A model generated the notes under the pieces. That model made no database searches, was not told where the DNA came from, and saw nothing but the letters and a program-made list of their open reading frames with translations. From positions 62,001 to 126,000 of the forward strand of contig NZ_JAPDKN010000007.1 of the NCBI RefSeq assembly GCF_026163565.1: DNA of 64,000 nucleotides, written 5' to 3'. The position numbers and the translations under genes were made by a program. Of this stretch, positions 27,332-35,959 are shown piece after piece (position 1 is the first letter of the stretch; every line of letters starts with the position of its first letter). The DNA is from Chryseobacterium sp. YIM B08800 (GTDB lineage Bacteria; Bacteroidota; Bacteroidia; Flavobacteriales; Weeksellaceae).

Positions 27332-27985
27332 ATGAATAAACATAATTTCTTTTACCGCAACAGTTTAAGTATTGTTCTTTTTATATTGATGTTTGTCTGC
27401 CTATACGGGCAGGTCATGACGGGTTGGAAAACTGAAAACAAAGAATTGGCTGAAAAAGGGCAGCATCTTTTAAGTATCGGAGAATATCTACACAGCGGCC
27501 ATTTTGTTCAGGCCACTTTTGAAAACTGGGAAAGTGAATTTTTACAAATGATGCTGTATGTTGTTCTGACTGTTTTTCTCAGACAGAAGGGGGCAAGTGA
27601 ATCAAAGTCTTTGGATGAAAAAGAAGATGTTGATAAAGAACCTCGACCTCATTCCAATGCACCATGGCCGGTTAAACAGGGTGGTGTATGGCTTATTCTC
27701 TATAAACATTCACTATCAATTGCTTTTGGTTTTCTTTTTCTTATCAGTTTTACCTGTCATTTTTATGGAAGCTATGAAGAATACAGTGGTGAGCAGATTG
27801 CTAAAGAACTGCCTGTGATGCCAATTCAGGAATATTTGTATGATGCCCGTTTTTGGTTTGAGTCGTTTCAAAACTGGCAGAGTGAGTTTTTAGCAGTTGC
27901 TTCGCTGGTTATCCTTTCAATTTGGCTCAGAGAAAAAGGTTCTCCGGAATCAAAGCCAGTTGATATGCCGCATAATGAAAATTAA
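27332..27985 (+). CDS. DUF6766-family membrane protein
   Basis: 217 residues made of two similar halves. Each has a membrane helix, an ExxxEYL segment, an FENWESEFLQ or FQNWQSEFLA motif and a second helix ending LREKGSPESKP. That internal duplication is typical of the DUF6766 family. Function unknown. It is the sixth gene of the ADH-amylase operon. Confidence 0.75.
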   Translation: MNKHNFFYRNSLSIVLFILMFVCLYGQVMTGWKTENKELAEKGQHLLSIGEYLHSGHFVQATFENWESEFLQMMLYVVLTVFLRQKGASESKSLDEKEDVDKEPRPHSNAPWPVKQGGVWLILYKHSLSIAFGFLFLISFTCHFYGSYEEYSGEQIAKELPVMPIQEYLYDARFWFESFQNWQSEFLAVASLVILSIWLREKGSPESKPVDMPHNEN

Positions 27986-28013
27986 ATGTTTAGTTACACA
28001 AAAAAAATACGAA

Positions 28014-28637
28014 ATGAAGCCACAATTGATCACAGGGGTACCCCTGCAAGAAAAAGGAAGTTTTCACGATACGGAAAGTATTCGTTTAGCTAAAGATTTT
28101 GAAGATATAGTTGATTTGTATAAGACTTTAAAAGATCGTCTTTTGTCTGTAAATTACTGGAATTATTATGCTAGTGGAGTTGGTGCGGATTTTAAACTGC
28201 ACGATAAAAACGGGAATTTAAAAAAGAGGTTACCTGAAAAAGGAGATTTCATTAGGATTGATATTCCAGGGCCGGGCAATTTTGAAGCAAGAGGATTTGA
28301 TTGGGTCGAGATAACAGATATGTATGAAAATTTATCTGCTAATGATGAAATTTTGGAGCAACTGCTTATTGAGTGTAAACCATCGGGGATACCGGGTGAA
28401 ATAAATACGCACACTGCACACTTTTATACGGGAGATGCAAGCTCTACCTTTATTGTATCACGAGGGAAAGACTTTATAAAAGCAGGTATTTACGGACGTA
28501 ACGAGACACCGAATATGGATGCTCAGATCGCAGACAAAGCAAGGAATTTAGCTATTGCCCTTGGAGGAATGGTGGGAATTTCAAAAATTCAATGGAAAAT
28601 TTTGACAGATGGATTAGTTGAGTTTCGATCCTGGTGA
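28014..28637 (+). CDS. conserved-looking protein of unknown function
   Basis: 207 soluble residues starting MKPQLITGVPLQEKG. Notable stretches are GVGADFKLHDKNGNLKKRLPEKGDFIRIDIPGPG, then GFDWVEITDMYENLS, and NTHTAHFYTGDASSTFIVSRG. No catalytic motif was recognised. An upstream ATG at 27975 overlaps the DUF6766 gene, and a longer frame starts at 27897. The compact ORF at 28014 is preferred. It is the last gene of the operon, so a stress link is inferred. Confidence 0.7.
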   Translation: MKPQLITGVPLQEKGSFHDTESIRLAKDFEDIVDLYKTLKDRLLSVNYWNYYASGVGADFKLHDKNGNLKKRLPEKGDFIRIDIPGPGNFEARGFDWVEITDMYENLSANDEILEQLLIECKPSGIPGEINTHTAHFYTGDASSTFIVSRGKDFIKAGIYGRNETPNMDAQIADKARNLAIALGGMVGISKIQWKILTDGLVEFRSW

Positions 28638-28776
28638 TATATAGATTTTGAAATCATATTAATTCTTTTAAAGAAAGGAATAATTACTATCTAAAAAAAA
28701 ATGTTAGAGGGATTCTATTCTTTCTTACCATATAAATAACTAAAGAGTAAAATTTAATAAAATTTATGAATCGATT

Positions 28777-28820
28777 ATGATCATTGTCATAGGATTTGCC
28801 TTCCTGGGCTTGTAGCTTTG
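28777..28820 (+). promoter_or_regulatory. Crp/Fnr-type operator and -7 box before the small lipoprotein
   Basis: ATGATCATTGTCAT (28777-28790) is centred 29.5 bases before TAGCTTTG (28813-28820), a perfect -7 box. The geometry equals that at 18701 and 41825. The start codon at 28849 would follow a leader of about 25 bases. Confidence 0.6.
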
Positions 28821-28848
28821 ATATACCAAATTAAAATAATGTTGTTAT

Positions 28849-29070
28849 ATGAAAGCAATAATCTCTTTAGCTCTTCTTCTCGGGCTTTTGACAATCAGTT
28901 GTAAAAAAGAAGTACAAATAGCACCACCAATTACTGTTGATTCATCTGCTACAGATTCAATGAATATAAATTCCACTCGGCCAGACACAACGGGTACTAC
29001 ATCAAGAAATCCAAATGATAGTGTTGCCACTATCAAGATGAAGGATTCAGCTGGCGTGAGCTCTAAATAG
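28849..29070 (+). CDS. small Ser/Thr-rich lipoprotein, unknown
   Basis: 73 residues: a lipoprotein signal peptide with the lipobox Cys in LLTISCKKE, then a Ser/Thr/Asp-rich tail without fold motifs. No family recognised. The Crp/Fnr-type promoter directly upstream suggests it is made under the same condition as katE. Confidence 0.65.
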   Translation: MKAIISLALLLGLLTISCKKEVQIAPPITVDSSATDSMNINSTRPDTTGTTSRNPNDSVATIKMKDSAGVSSK

Positions 29071-29258
29071 GGACACGTATCATTTAACTTATTACAGAAT
29101 AATAGAATAACTAAAAGTATTATTCAATCATGTTTCACACTGTTTCTACGGTGTGCGGGAATTGTATTGTCTAAACATTAAAAATAAACCGACTGTAGTC
29201 TGATACTAGTCAAGGACTGCGGTACATCACTAAATATTAATTTCAAAAAGTAAAATTT

Positions 29259-30089
29259 ATGAACACTAGAAATTCAAACAACAGAAGTTCAGGCAGAAAT
29301 TCATCAGATGATGACCAATCAATGCTTGAGGAAGCGTACCAATTAGGTTATGAGCATGGTTATAACGATGGAAGTGAGGATGAGGAGTACGATGATGATT
29401 TCTCAGATTTTGAAGACTATTTCGATGAGGAAGGAGGGTATGATGACGAAGATTATGATGACGATTATGACGACGACGACGACGATGATGATTATGATGA
29501 CGACGACGATGACGACGATGACGACGACGACGATAATAGGGGCAGAGGTTCAAGAGGCGGAAGCAGAGGAAATAGAGGAGGTGGTCAAAACAGGGATAGT
29601 CAGGGAAGATTTAGTTCTGGTAGCAGAGGAAGTTCTGGCAGTAGCTCTCGTGGAGGATCCCGTTCAGGTTCTGGATCAAGGTCAGGAGGAAGCGGAAGAT
29701 CTTCAGGATCCGGATCTGGGTCAGGATCAAGATCAAATTCAGGATCAGGAAGATCAGGATCAAACAGTGGAGGAAGCTCAAGAAACTCCAATTCAAGATC
29801 GGGCGGAAACAGTGGTTCAGGAAGAGGGCGTAGTTCAAGCTCCGGTTCAGGAAATAGCCGTGGATCAAACTCCGGTTCAGGAAGCGGTCGTGGCTCTAAT
29901 TCTAACTCCGGGTCAGGAGGTAGCAACAGAGGTTCTAATTCAGGAGGGGGAACATCAAAAAGAGGTTTTGCTTCAATGAGTAAATCTGAACGTACAAGAA
30001 TAGCCAGAATGGGAGGTCAGGCTTCTCATGGTGGTGGAAGATCTTCAGGATCCGGCAGATCAGGATTCGGAGGCAGACGTAATTCATAA
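29259..30089 (+). CDS. Asp-rich / Gly-Ser-rich disordered protein with KGG-type C-terminus
   Basis: 276 low-complexity residues in three blocks. Residues ~40-93 are almost entirely Asp, Glu and Tyr, encoded by GAY repeats (29388-29533). Residues ~95-235 are Gly/Ser/Arg-rich with RGG and SGSGS repeats. The C-terminus has GFASMSKSERTRIARMGGQASHGGG, close to the KGG stress-repeat motif. The charge split is striking: the N-terminal half is strongly negative and the rest is positive. It probably forms a flexible or phase-separating polymer. No enzyme function is visible. Alternative long frames here are artefacts of the repeats. Confidence 0.75.
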   Translation: MNTRNSNNRSSGRNSSDDDQSMLEEAYQLGYEHGYNDGSEDEEYDDDFSDFEDYFDEEGGYDDEDYDDDYDDDDDDDDYDDDDDDDDDDDDDNRGRGSRGGSRGNRGGGQNRDSQGRFSSGSRGSSGSSSRGGSRSGSGSRSGGSGRSSGSGSGSGSRSNSGSGRSGSNSGGSSRNSNSRSGGNSGSGRGRSSSSGSGNSRGSNSGSGSGRGSNSNSGSGGSNRGSNSGGGTSKRGFASMSKSERTRIARMGGQASHGGGRSSGSGRSGFGGRRNS

Positions 30090-30097
30090 TTCTTTTT

Positions 30098-30134
30098 AGG
30101 CTGTCTCTGTGAAAAAGGGGCAGCCTTTTAACCT
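30098..30134 (+). terminator. terminator after the KGG-type gene
   Basis: AGGCTGTC pairs with GGGCAGCCT (with G-U) and is followed by TTTT. It lies between the KGG-type gene and the DUF892 gene. Confidence 0.7.
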
Positions 30135-30152
30135 TTTAAATCCCATTATCTT

Positions 30153-30740
30153 ATGGCAACTAAAACAACAGAAAATACGACAACCGGTGCTGCTGACAAA
30201 AAAATGACAGTAGAGAATGCTACAGTAAAAGAAAGTGATATGAAAAATGCTCCGCTGCATAAATTTTTTGTAGATGCACTAAAAGACATTTATTACGCTG
30301 AGCATAAATTAGTAGATGCGTTACAGACTATGCATGACGCAGCAACAACCGAAGAGCTTAAAGATGCTTTTGAGGATCATCAGTTACAGACTAAAAAGCA
30401 TATAAGCCGCTTGGAGAAAGTTTTTAAACTCATTAATGAGAGTCCGGAGCAGAAAAAATGTGAAGCAATGGATGGATTGATTAAGGAGGGCGAAGAAATC
30501 ATTAAATCTACGGAAGAAGGCACGATGACAAGAGATGCAGCTCTGATAATCGCGGCGCAGAAGGTAGAACATTACGAGATCGCGAGCTATGGAGGCCTAA
30601 CGCAACTTGCTATTACTATGGGACATGATAAGGCTGCTGAGCTATTAGAAAAAACACTGCAGGAGGAGGAAGATACAGATTACAACCTCACGGAGATTGC
30701 AGAGACTAACATTAATTTTGATGCCCAGCAGGAAGATTAA
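30153..30740 (+). CDS. DUF892 ferritin-like protein (YciE/YciF type)
   Basis: 195 residues: a Thr/Lys-rich N-terminus, then the DUF892 four-helix bundle. FVDALKDIYYAEHKLVDAL, EAFEDH-like FEDHQLQTKKHISRLEKVF and KVEHYEIASYGGLTQLA carry the Glu and His residues of the di-iron-like site. YciE/YciF proteins are osmotic- and general-stress induced and may bind iron. Exact role unknown. Confidence 0.85.
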   Translation: MATKTTENTTTGAADKKMTVENATVKESDMKNAPLHKFFVDALKDIYYAEHKLVDALQTMHDAATTEELKDAFEDHQLQTKKHISRLEKVFKLINESPEQKKCEAMDGLIKEGEEIIKSTEEGTMTRDAALIIAAQKVEHYEIASYGGLTQLAITMGHDKAAELLEKTLQEEEDTDYNLTEIAETNINFDAQQED

Positions 30741-30754
30741 ACATATAAAATTTA

Positions 30755-30790
30755 AACAAGCCATACACTATCAGCTGTATGGCTTGTTTT
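30755..30790 (+). terminator. terminator after the DUF892 gene
   Basis: AACAAGCCATACA and TGTATGGCTTGTT form a perfect 13-bp stem followed by TTC and a short T-rich tail. Confidence 0.85.
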
Positions 30791-30902
30791 CAATAATATA
30801 AAGTAGCCTTCATTTAAAGAATAAACACTACCCTGAGTTAGTTAATACATTTATGAGATACAGATCAATTTTAAGTTCGTAAAATCTATATTATAAAGTA
30901 TC

Positions 30903-31442
30903 ATGGAATTTAACAAGATCCTTTTGGAACAAATCAATGAAGAATTTATGAGTTGTGATCAAACCATTTCCATTGCAGAAAGTGTTACCGCTGGTGCGAT
31001 GCAGCTTGCGTTTTCGGAAATGACTAATTCAAAATTATTTTATAAAGGCGGTATCACGGTACATACTCCTGATAAAATAGTGAAGCTTTTGAAGGTCGAG
31101 GCTTCTGAGATCAAAAATTCTAATTGTGTATCCAGCCTTATTGCTGACAGGTTGGGACTGTATGCATCCACAATGTTTGAAAGTGATTGGTGTATTGCTA
31201 CATCCGGATACTGTACACCGGAAAGACATTCGGTATTTGAAATTTATGTCTATTACTCGATTCTGTATAAAAGACAGGTTGTTTTTTCAGATAAAATAGA
31301 GTTCAATAATTATAAAAATAAACTTAGCCCTCTTTCTGTAAAGTTATATTACACGGAAGAGATTTTACGAAAATTTCTAAGCCAGTTGAAACTGACCCTT
31401 ATCCTAAACAGTAGAGAAACTAACGACAGATCAACATTATAA
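30903..31442 (+). CDS. CinA C-terminal-domain protein, copy 2
   Basis: 179 residues related to the CinA-like gene at 23726: SIAESVTAGAMQLAFSEM and GGITVHTPDKIVKLLKVEA align closely with it. The same TAG change occurs in place of the TGG of the active amidohydrolase, so both copies may share a modified role. It is monocistronic, between the DUF892 gene and the convergent ccoG. Confidence 0.7.
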   Translation: MEFNKILLEQINEEFMSCDQTISIAESVTAGAMQLAFSEMTNSKLFYKGGITVHTPDKIVKLLKVEASEIKNSNCVSSLIADRLGLYASTMFESDWCIATSGYCTPERHSVFEIYVYYSILYKRQVVFSDKIEFNNYKNKLSPLSVKLYYTEEILRKFLSQLKLTLILNSRETNDRSTL

Positions 31443-31555
31443 AAAGAAGAAATAAGTATAAGATCCAAGCCTGACTTTTAACTTACACCCTTTGCAAGAC
31501 AGTCTTCAATTTTAAAGAATATGGTCTTAGAAAGTTCAATCCCTATCAATTTATT

Positions 31556-33010
31556 TTAAAATTGTATTTTAAATGGACCTTCAAAATAGGTTTCATACGT
31601 ATCCAGGAGGTTTCCTTCCTGATCATAAACTCCAAGTTTTAGATTTTGTTTTGACAGTGTTATCTGTTTTTCGGGAAAGCTTATGTTAATGGTTCCTTTC
31701 ACAATTTTGTCACGTTCGACTATTATTTTACTGGAAGCGCTGAAGGTAATTTCACCATTTGCTGGTTCTAATATTCGAATACTAACTACTTTTTTGTCAT
31801 TTGTTTTATTTAGAAAAGTAAAGTTATAAGTATTGGTAATTTTTCCGTCGCGCACGAAAAAGGTACTTCCTGCGGGTTTAATAAATTTGGCTTCCATATC
31901 GGCACGGTTGTAAAGAAGATATCCCAATAAAAATTGTAAAGCAACTAAAAGAATAACAAAACCTTTCATTCGTGCATTAAATTTAACAGGCTTACCGGTC
32001 TCTATTTCCTTTTCTGAAGCATATCGTATTAGTCCTCTTGGTAATCCTACCTTATCCATTACTTCGTCACACGCATCAATGCAAGCTGTACAGTTGACAC
32101 ATTCAAGCTGCTGACCATCTCTGATATCAATCCCTGTGGGGCAGACCACAACACATTGATAACAATCAATACAGTCGCCTTTTCCCGCAGCTCTCCTGTC
32201 TTCACCCTTTCTCCATTTTGCTCTGTTCTCCCCTCTGTTAAAATCATAGAAAACATTGATCGTTTCTTTATCTATCAGTACTGCCTGTAATCTTCCGTAA
32301 GGGCAAACCAATGTGCATACCTGTTCCCTAAACCATGCAAAAACAAAATAAAATGCAGCCGATAGGAGAATCATAACTATGAAATTGGTCGGATGTTCAA
32401 AAGGCCCCTCCTGAACAATCCTGAAAACCTCCTTATATCCCACAATATACATAAACATAAAATGGGTAAAAATCAAAGAAAGTAAAATAAAGATAGACCA
32501 TTTCAAGCTTCTTTTCCCTATTTTTTCAGCATTCCACTCCTGACGGTCAAGCTTCATCTGTCTGTTTCTATCACCTTCTATAGCATATTCAATTTTTCTG
32601 AAAACGTTTTCCAGAAAGATCGTCTGAGGACAGATCCATCCACAGAATATTCTCCCAAATGCAATTGTAAATATAATAATGCATATTAATGATACGATTG
32701 CGCCCAAAGTGAGTATGAAAAAATCTTGAGGGTAAAAGGGCTGACCGGCAATAAAAATCTGACGGTTAAAAACATCAAATTGTAATGAGGGATTACCATT
32801 TATCGTGATAAATGGGAGTGCAAAATAAAATAGCAGTAAACAATAGGCTACTAAATTTCTGTAATTGGTATATCTGCCTTTAGGCTTTTTGGGAAATACC
32901 CACTTTCTTTTACCGGATTGTTCCATTGTACCAATGGAATCCCTGTAAGTTTCCGGCTCTAATACCTGTCCCTCGCCGCCTTTAAAATCTGATATATTAT
33001 GATCTTTCAT
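31556..33010 (-). CDS. ccoG: cytochrome c oxidase accessory protein CcoG
   Basis: 484 residues with several membrane helices, an iron-sulfur region and a C-terminal Ig-like FixG domain. CGWICPQTIFLE is an early conserved motif. The two ferredoxin motifs are CIDCYQCVVVCPTG and CVNCTACIDACDEV. CcoG/FixG delivers copper, by reducing Cu(II), to cbb3 oxidase assembly. No oxidase genes lie nearby, so this copy is away from the cco operon. It may form a unit with the Rieske-FAD oxidoreductase upstream (62-base gap). Confidence 0.9.
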   Translation of the reverse strand: MKDHNISDFKGGEGQVLEPETYRDSIGTMEQSGKRKWVFPKKPKGRYTNYRNLVAYCLLLFYFALPFITINGNPSLQFDVFNRQIFIAGQPFYPQDFFILTLGAIVSLICIIIFTIAFGRIFCGWICPQTIFLENVFRKIEYAIEGDRNRQMKLDRQEWNAEKIGKRSLKWSIFILLSLIFTHFMFMYIVGYKEVFRIVQEGPFEHPTNFIVMILLSAAFYFVFAWFREQVCTLVCPYGRLQAVLIDKETINVFYDFNRGENRAKWRKGEDRRAAGKGDCIDCYQCVVVCPTGIDIRDGQQLECVNCTACIDACDEVMDKVGLPRGLIRYASEKEIETGKPVKFNARMKGFVILLVALQFLLGYLLYNRADMEAKFIKPAGSTFFVRDGKITNTYNFTFLNKTNDKKVVSIRILEPANGEITFSASSKIIVERDKIVKGTINISFPEKQITLSKQNLKLGVYDQEGNLLDTYETYFEGPFKIQF

Positions 33011-33072
33011 GTGCTGTTTTTTATTTGATTTCGGCTGAAATAAATGTTCACCAGTGTTGAGGTAATTGTCAG

Positions 33073-34593
33073 CTATTGAATTTCATTATCAATTTTTTTT
33101 AAATCCGACATTGCAGGTCCGTTGAGCAATTTGCCTTCAATATCAAAACGTGATCCGTGGCACGGACAGTCCCACGAAACTTCGGAAGGATTCCATGCAA
33201 CATTACAGCCCGTATGGGGACATATGGGGCTTAGCAGATGTAATTCATTTTGATCATCGCGATAGGCCGCATACGTATTGCCGTCATGCTTGATTATTCT
33301 TCCCTCACCACTGCTTATCTCATTGAGTTCAGTAATTTTATCTGCCGAAAATTTATCTTTTACAAAATGCATAGAAGCATTGACCACTTCATCGAGAATA
33401 TTTCCTGCGCTAGCTATAGGCTTGATACGTGCCGGAGACAGGAGTTTGGCTAACTCTGTTATTTTATTCTCCATTAAATCGGGAATAATCAGTGAGCTCA
33501 TCGATCCGAAAGTCATTCCATTGCCTGTGAAACCTGTAGAAATATAAATATTGTCTTCGCCCGGCATTTTTCCAATATAGGGTAAGCCATCTGCAGACTG
33601 ATAATATTGAGATGACCATTTTGCCGTAACTTCTTTATACTTAAAATTGTTATCTACATATTCCATGAGATCTTCAAAATGTTTTTCGGTATCATTTTCA
33701 TCACCGGTTTTATGGTCGAAACCTCCCACAATTAGGAAGTAATTATTGTCTGATTTATGATAACGGGCATAGTGATATGGATCATAAAGATCGGCAGTCT
33801 GCGCCATGGATTTTACAGGGTTGGCAAGCTTCAGGGTAACTGCATAGCTTCTATAAGGAGCCAAAAGAACACTGAAACGGTTGTTTCCTGGGGGAATATG
33901 GGTAGCCCAAACTAAATTTTTTGCCGTGAATATTGTTTGATCGTTGGTTGTAACCGTAACGATTCCGTCTTTATTTTTTAAATCTGTAACTTGTGCTCCT
34001 GTGACAATTGCTCCGCCTTGTTTAATGTATTCTTTGAGTAACTTATTGATATATCTGAGTGGGTGAAATTGTGCCTGACCTTTAATTTCAATGGCTTTTT
34101 CAAATTTCAGGGTAAATGGAATGCTGTAAACCTGTTGAGTATCTATTCCTACTTGATGATGGGCTTCTAAGATATCATCCAATTTTTTTGATTGCTTTCC
34201 ATCAGTACTGAAAAGATAATAATTACATTCGTTAAAGTCACAAGAGATATGGTATTGCAGAATATTATGTTTGATATACCGCACTGTTTCTTTTGCGGAA
34301 TTGGCCAGTAATACCGCTGAGCTTTCTCCAAAATTTTTAATGATTTCGTCGTAAGATGAATCAAAAAAATTATTGATATGTGCAGTGGTTCCACCGGTTG
34401 TTCCAAATCCAGGATTTTCTTTTTCAATGAGAAGACAATTACGACCTCTATTCTGAAGTTCCTTTGCTAAAGTCACTCCTGTTATTCCTGCACCAACAAT
34501 GATGGTGTCAAAATCATTTGCTGTATAAGTCTGTAACGCTTCTTGCTCTATGTTATACTGCCATAAGCTTTTATTATTACCGTCTCTGTTCAT
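33073..34593 (-). CDS. FAD-dependent oxidoreductase with C-terminal Rieske domain
   Basis: 506 residues: a DAO-type FAD domain with IIVGAGITGVTLAKEL and GFGTTGGTTAHI, then a Rieske [2Fe-2S] domain with CPHTGC and CPCHGS ligands near the C-terminus. This arrangement is common in bacterial stress regions. The substrate is unknown. The start at MNRDGNNKSLW is preferred over the longer frame to 34695, which runs into the neighbouring gene. A terminator lies upstream, so it has its own promoter. Confidence 0.85.
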   Translation of the reverse strand: MNRDGNNKSLWQYNIEQEALQTYTANDFDTIIVGAGITGVTLAKELQNRGRNCLLIEKENPGFGTTGGTTAHINNFFDSSYDEIIKNFGESSAVLLANSAKETVRYIKHNILQYHISCDFNECNYYLFSTDGKQSKKLDDILEAHHQVGIDTQQVYSIPFTLKFEKAIEIKGQAQFHPLRYINKLLKEYIKQGGAIVTGAQVTDLKNKDGIVTVTTNDQTIFTAKNLVWATHIPPGNNRFSVLLAPYRSYAVTLKLANPVKSMAQTADLYDPYHYARYHKSDNNYFLIVGGFDHKTGDENDTEKHFEDLMEYVDNNFKYKEVTAKWSSQYYQSADGLPYIGKMPGEDNIYISTGFTGNGMTFGSMSSLIIPDLMENKITELAKLLSPARIKPIASAGNILDEVVNASMHFVKDKFSADKITELNEISSGEGRIIKHDGNTYAAYRDDQNELHLLSPICPHTGCNVAWNPSEVSWDCPCHGSRFDIEGKLLNGPAMSDLKKIDNEIQ

Positions 34594-34617
34594 AATAATT
34601 TTTTTAGTGATTGGTGT

Positions 34618-34655
34618 AAAAGAAAAGTGCCGGCATACTTTTAATGAACCGACAC
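34618..34655 (-). terminator. terminator of the GlsB-family gene
   Basis: On the - strand GTGTCGG pairs with CCGGCAC (one G-U) and is followed by TTTTCTTTT. It separates the GlsB-like gene from the Rieske-FAD gene. Confidence 0.65.
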
Positions 34656-34669
34656 CCAGGTGTAAATAA

Positions 34670-34927
34670 TTATCTTTTTTTAGTAAAGGCTCCATAAATG
34701 ATCAGAACAAGAATGGCTCCTAGAACAGAGATTCCTATAGTTCCCAGATCCCAGGGATTTCCATCATCCCCAATTCCGAGTACCCCTGCAATAAAACCTC
34801 CTACCAATGCGCCCACTATTCCAAGAATAATGGTTATAATCCATCCTCCGCCTTGATTTCCAGGCATTAAAAACTTGGCGATTGCCCCTACTATTAATCC
34901 AAAAAGGATCCATGCTAAAATTCCCAT
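34670..34927 (-). CDS. GlsB/YeaQ/YmgE-family small membrane protein
   Basis: 85 residues with three hydrophobic Gly-rich segments (MGILAWILFGLIVGAIAKFLMPG, GWIITIILGIVGALVGGFIAG, IGISVLGAILVLIIYG). This is the standard transglycosylase-associated/GlsB stress protein. Function unproven, usually induced in stationary phase or envelope stress. Confidence 0.9.
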   Translation of the reverse strand: MGILAWILFGLIVGAIAKFLMPGNQGGGWIITIILGIVGALVGGFIAGVLGIGDDGNPWDLGTIGISVLGAILVLIIYGAFTKKR

Positions 34928-34977
34928 AGTATATTTTTTTGTGATAGTAATGTGGTTTGTGTTAGCAGGCAGAGAAC

Positions 34978-35048
34978 CAAATGTATACCAATCAGATCCA
35001 TCAACAGCAGCGGAAAATTAATAATTATTATACTATGATTATGGTCAT
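34978..35048 (-). promoter_or_regulatory. promoter region of the GlsB-family gene with ATGA-N6-TCAT site
   Basis: On the - strand TACATTTG (34985-34978) fits the -7 box. The palindrome ATGATTATGGTCAT (35035-35048) is centred 56.5 bases upstream of it, near -67. That is a class I-like distance, different from the other sites in the window. Confidence 0.45.
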
Positions 35049-35360
35049 AATCGCTGCTAATTGTATCGCTTTTTCTGGAACACCTATAAAAGGAGAAGTC
35101 ACTTTTTAATATCTGTTTATTGTTTATAAAAACTCTCGTATATGTTAATAATTTTTTATTTTAATATCATTTATTTTTATATTATATATAAATAAGTGAT
35201 TATATGTTTGAAATCATGAATTTTTAGTGCAGATATGTGTATGTTTGGTATTCTTTATTTCTAATAAAATAGTTCTAATTTTTAATCTTAATTATATAAA
35301 TTAAAAAAAATATAAAGGCTCAAAATATCCTCTCTTAAACTAATCTCCAAAACCAATCAA
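35049..35360. other. AT-rich gene-free stretch
   Basis: Very AT-rich spacer between the GlsB promoter and the 35361 ORF. No hairpin, ORF or clear -7 box was recognised. Confidence 0.4.
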
Positions 35361-35798
35361 TTGCTAAAAATTAATAACAAAAAGATCGCTAATTTCTCCT
35401 TTGGAATTATTGCGATATTATTACTGGCTAATATATGTTTAATAATCTATTGCTGTATTTTTAAATGGTACACAAATCTGTTAATTTTTTGTACGGCTTT
35501 TATATTGCTTTCCATGATTCTTGGACGGGTTAAAGTCTTAGAGATAGAAAGTTCTGGTATGGTTTTTAGTATTAAAAGTTATCGTCCTTACTGCATAAGG
35601 CGAGTTTTACCAATCATAGAATTCCCTCTTCGATCACTAAATTATTTTTCGTTAAATGGGGATCTTTTGTTGATTAGTTTACAGAGAGCAAACGGCAAAG
35701 TTAGTAAATTACGGATAAGGCTATACCTGTTTAAAAGTAAAGATTTTCATGCTCTTAAAAATCATCTCGAACAGCATATGAAGAATCATTTTTCTTAA
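35361..35798 (+). CDS. hypothetical two-helix membrane protein
   Basis: 145 residues from a TTG start: two membrane helices (about residues 13-35 and 38-58), then a basic beta-rich cytoplasmic domain (SSGMVFSIKSYRP, RVLPIIEFPLRSLNYFSL). The layout resembles small bacterial PH-like membrane proteins, but no family is claimed. The TTG start is the only one that keeps the first helix whole. Confidence 0.55.
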   Translation: MLKINNKKIANFSFGIIAILLLANICLIIYCCIFKWYTNLLIFCTAFILLSMILGRVKVLEIESSGMVFSIKSYRPYCIRRVLPIIEFPLRSLNYFSLNGDLLLISLQRANGKVSKLRIRLYLFKSKDFHALKNHLEQHMKNHFS

Positions 35799-35959
35799 AT
35801 TAGATGAATAAGTGAGTTTTTATTGTGAAAAATAAAAAACTAAGCCTTCTAAAAATACTGCCCATTTTCAATAGATTTGAATTATAATAATATTTTATCA
35901 TTTAAAGTAAATGTTATAATAATTACTATAAATTTATTAATATAGCTTTTGCTATTTCT

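Noticed and set aside
29350..29979. Long alternative ORFs (+ strand and complementary) across the Asp/Gly/Ser-rich gene
   Set aside because: They are frame shadows of trinucleotide-type repeats and give Met/Thr- or Pro/Glu-rich nonsense. Only the 29259 frame has a start, a structured C-terminus and a following terminator.
33250..33547. ORFs antisense to the Rieske-FAD, DnaE, DinB and TopB genes
   Set aside because: They lie opposite strongly conserved coding regions and have no family features.
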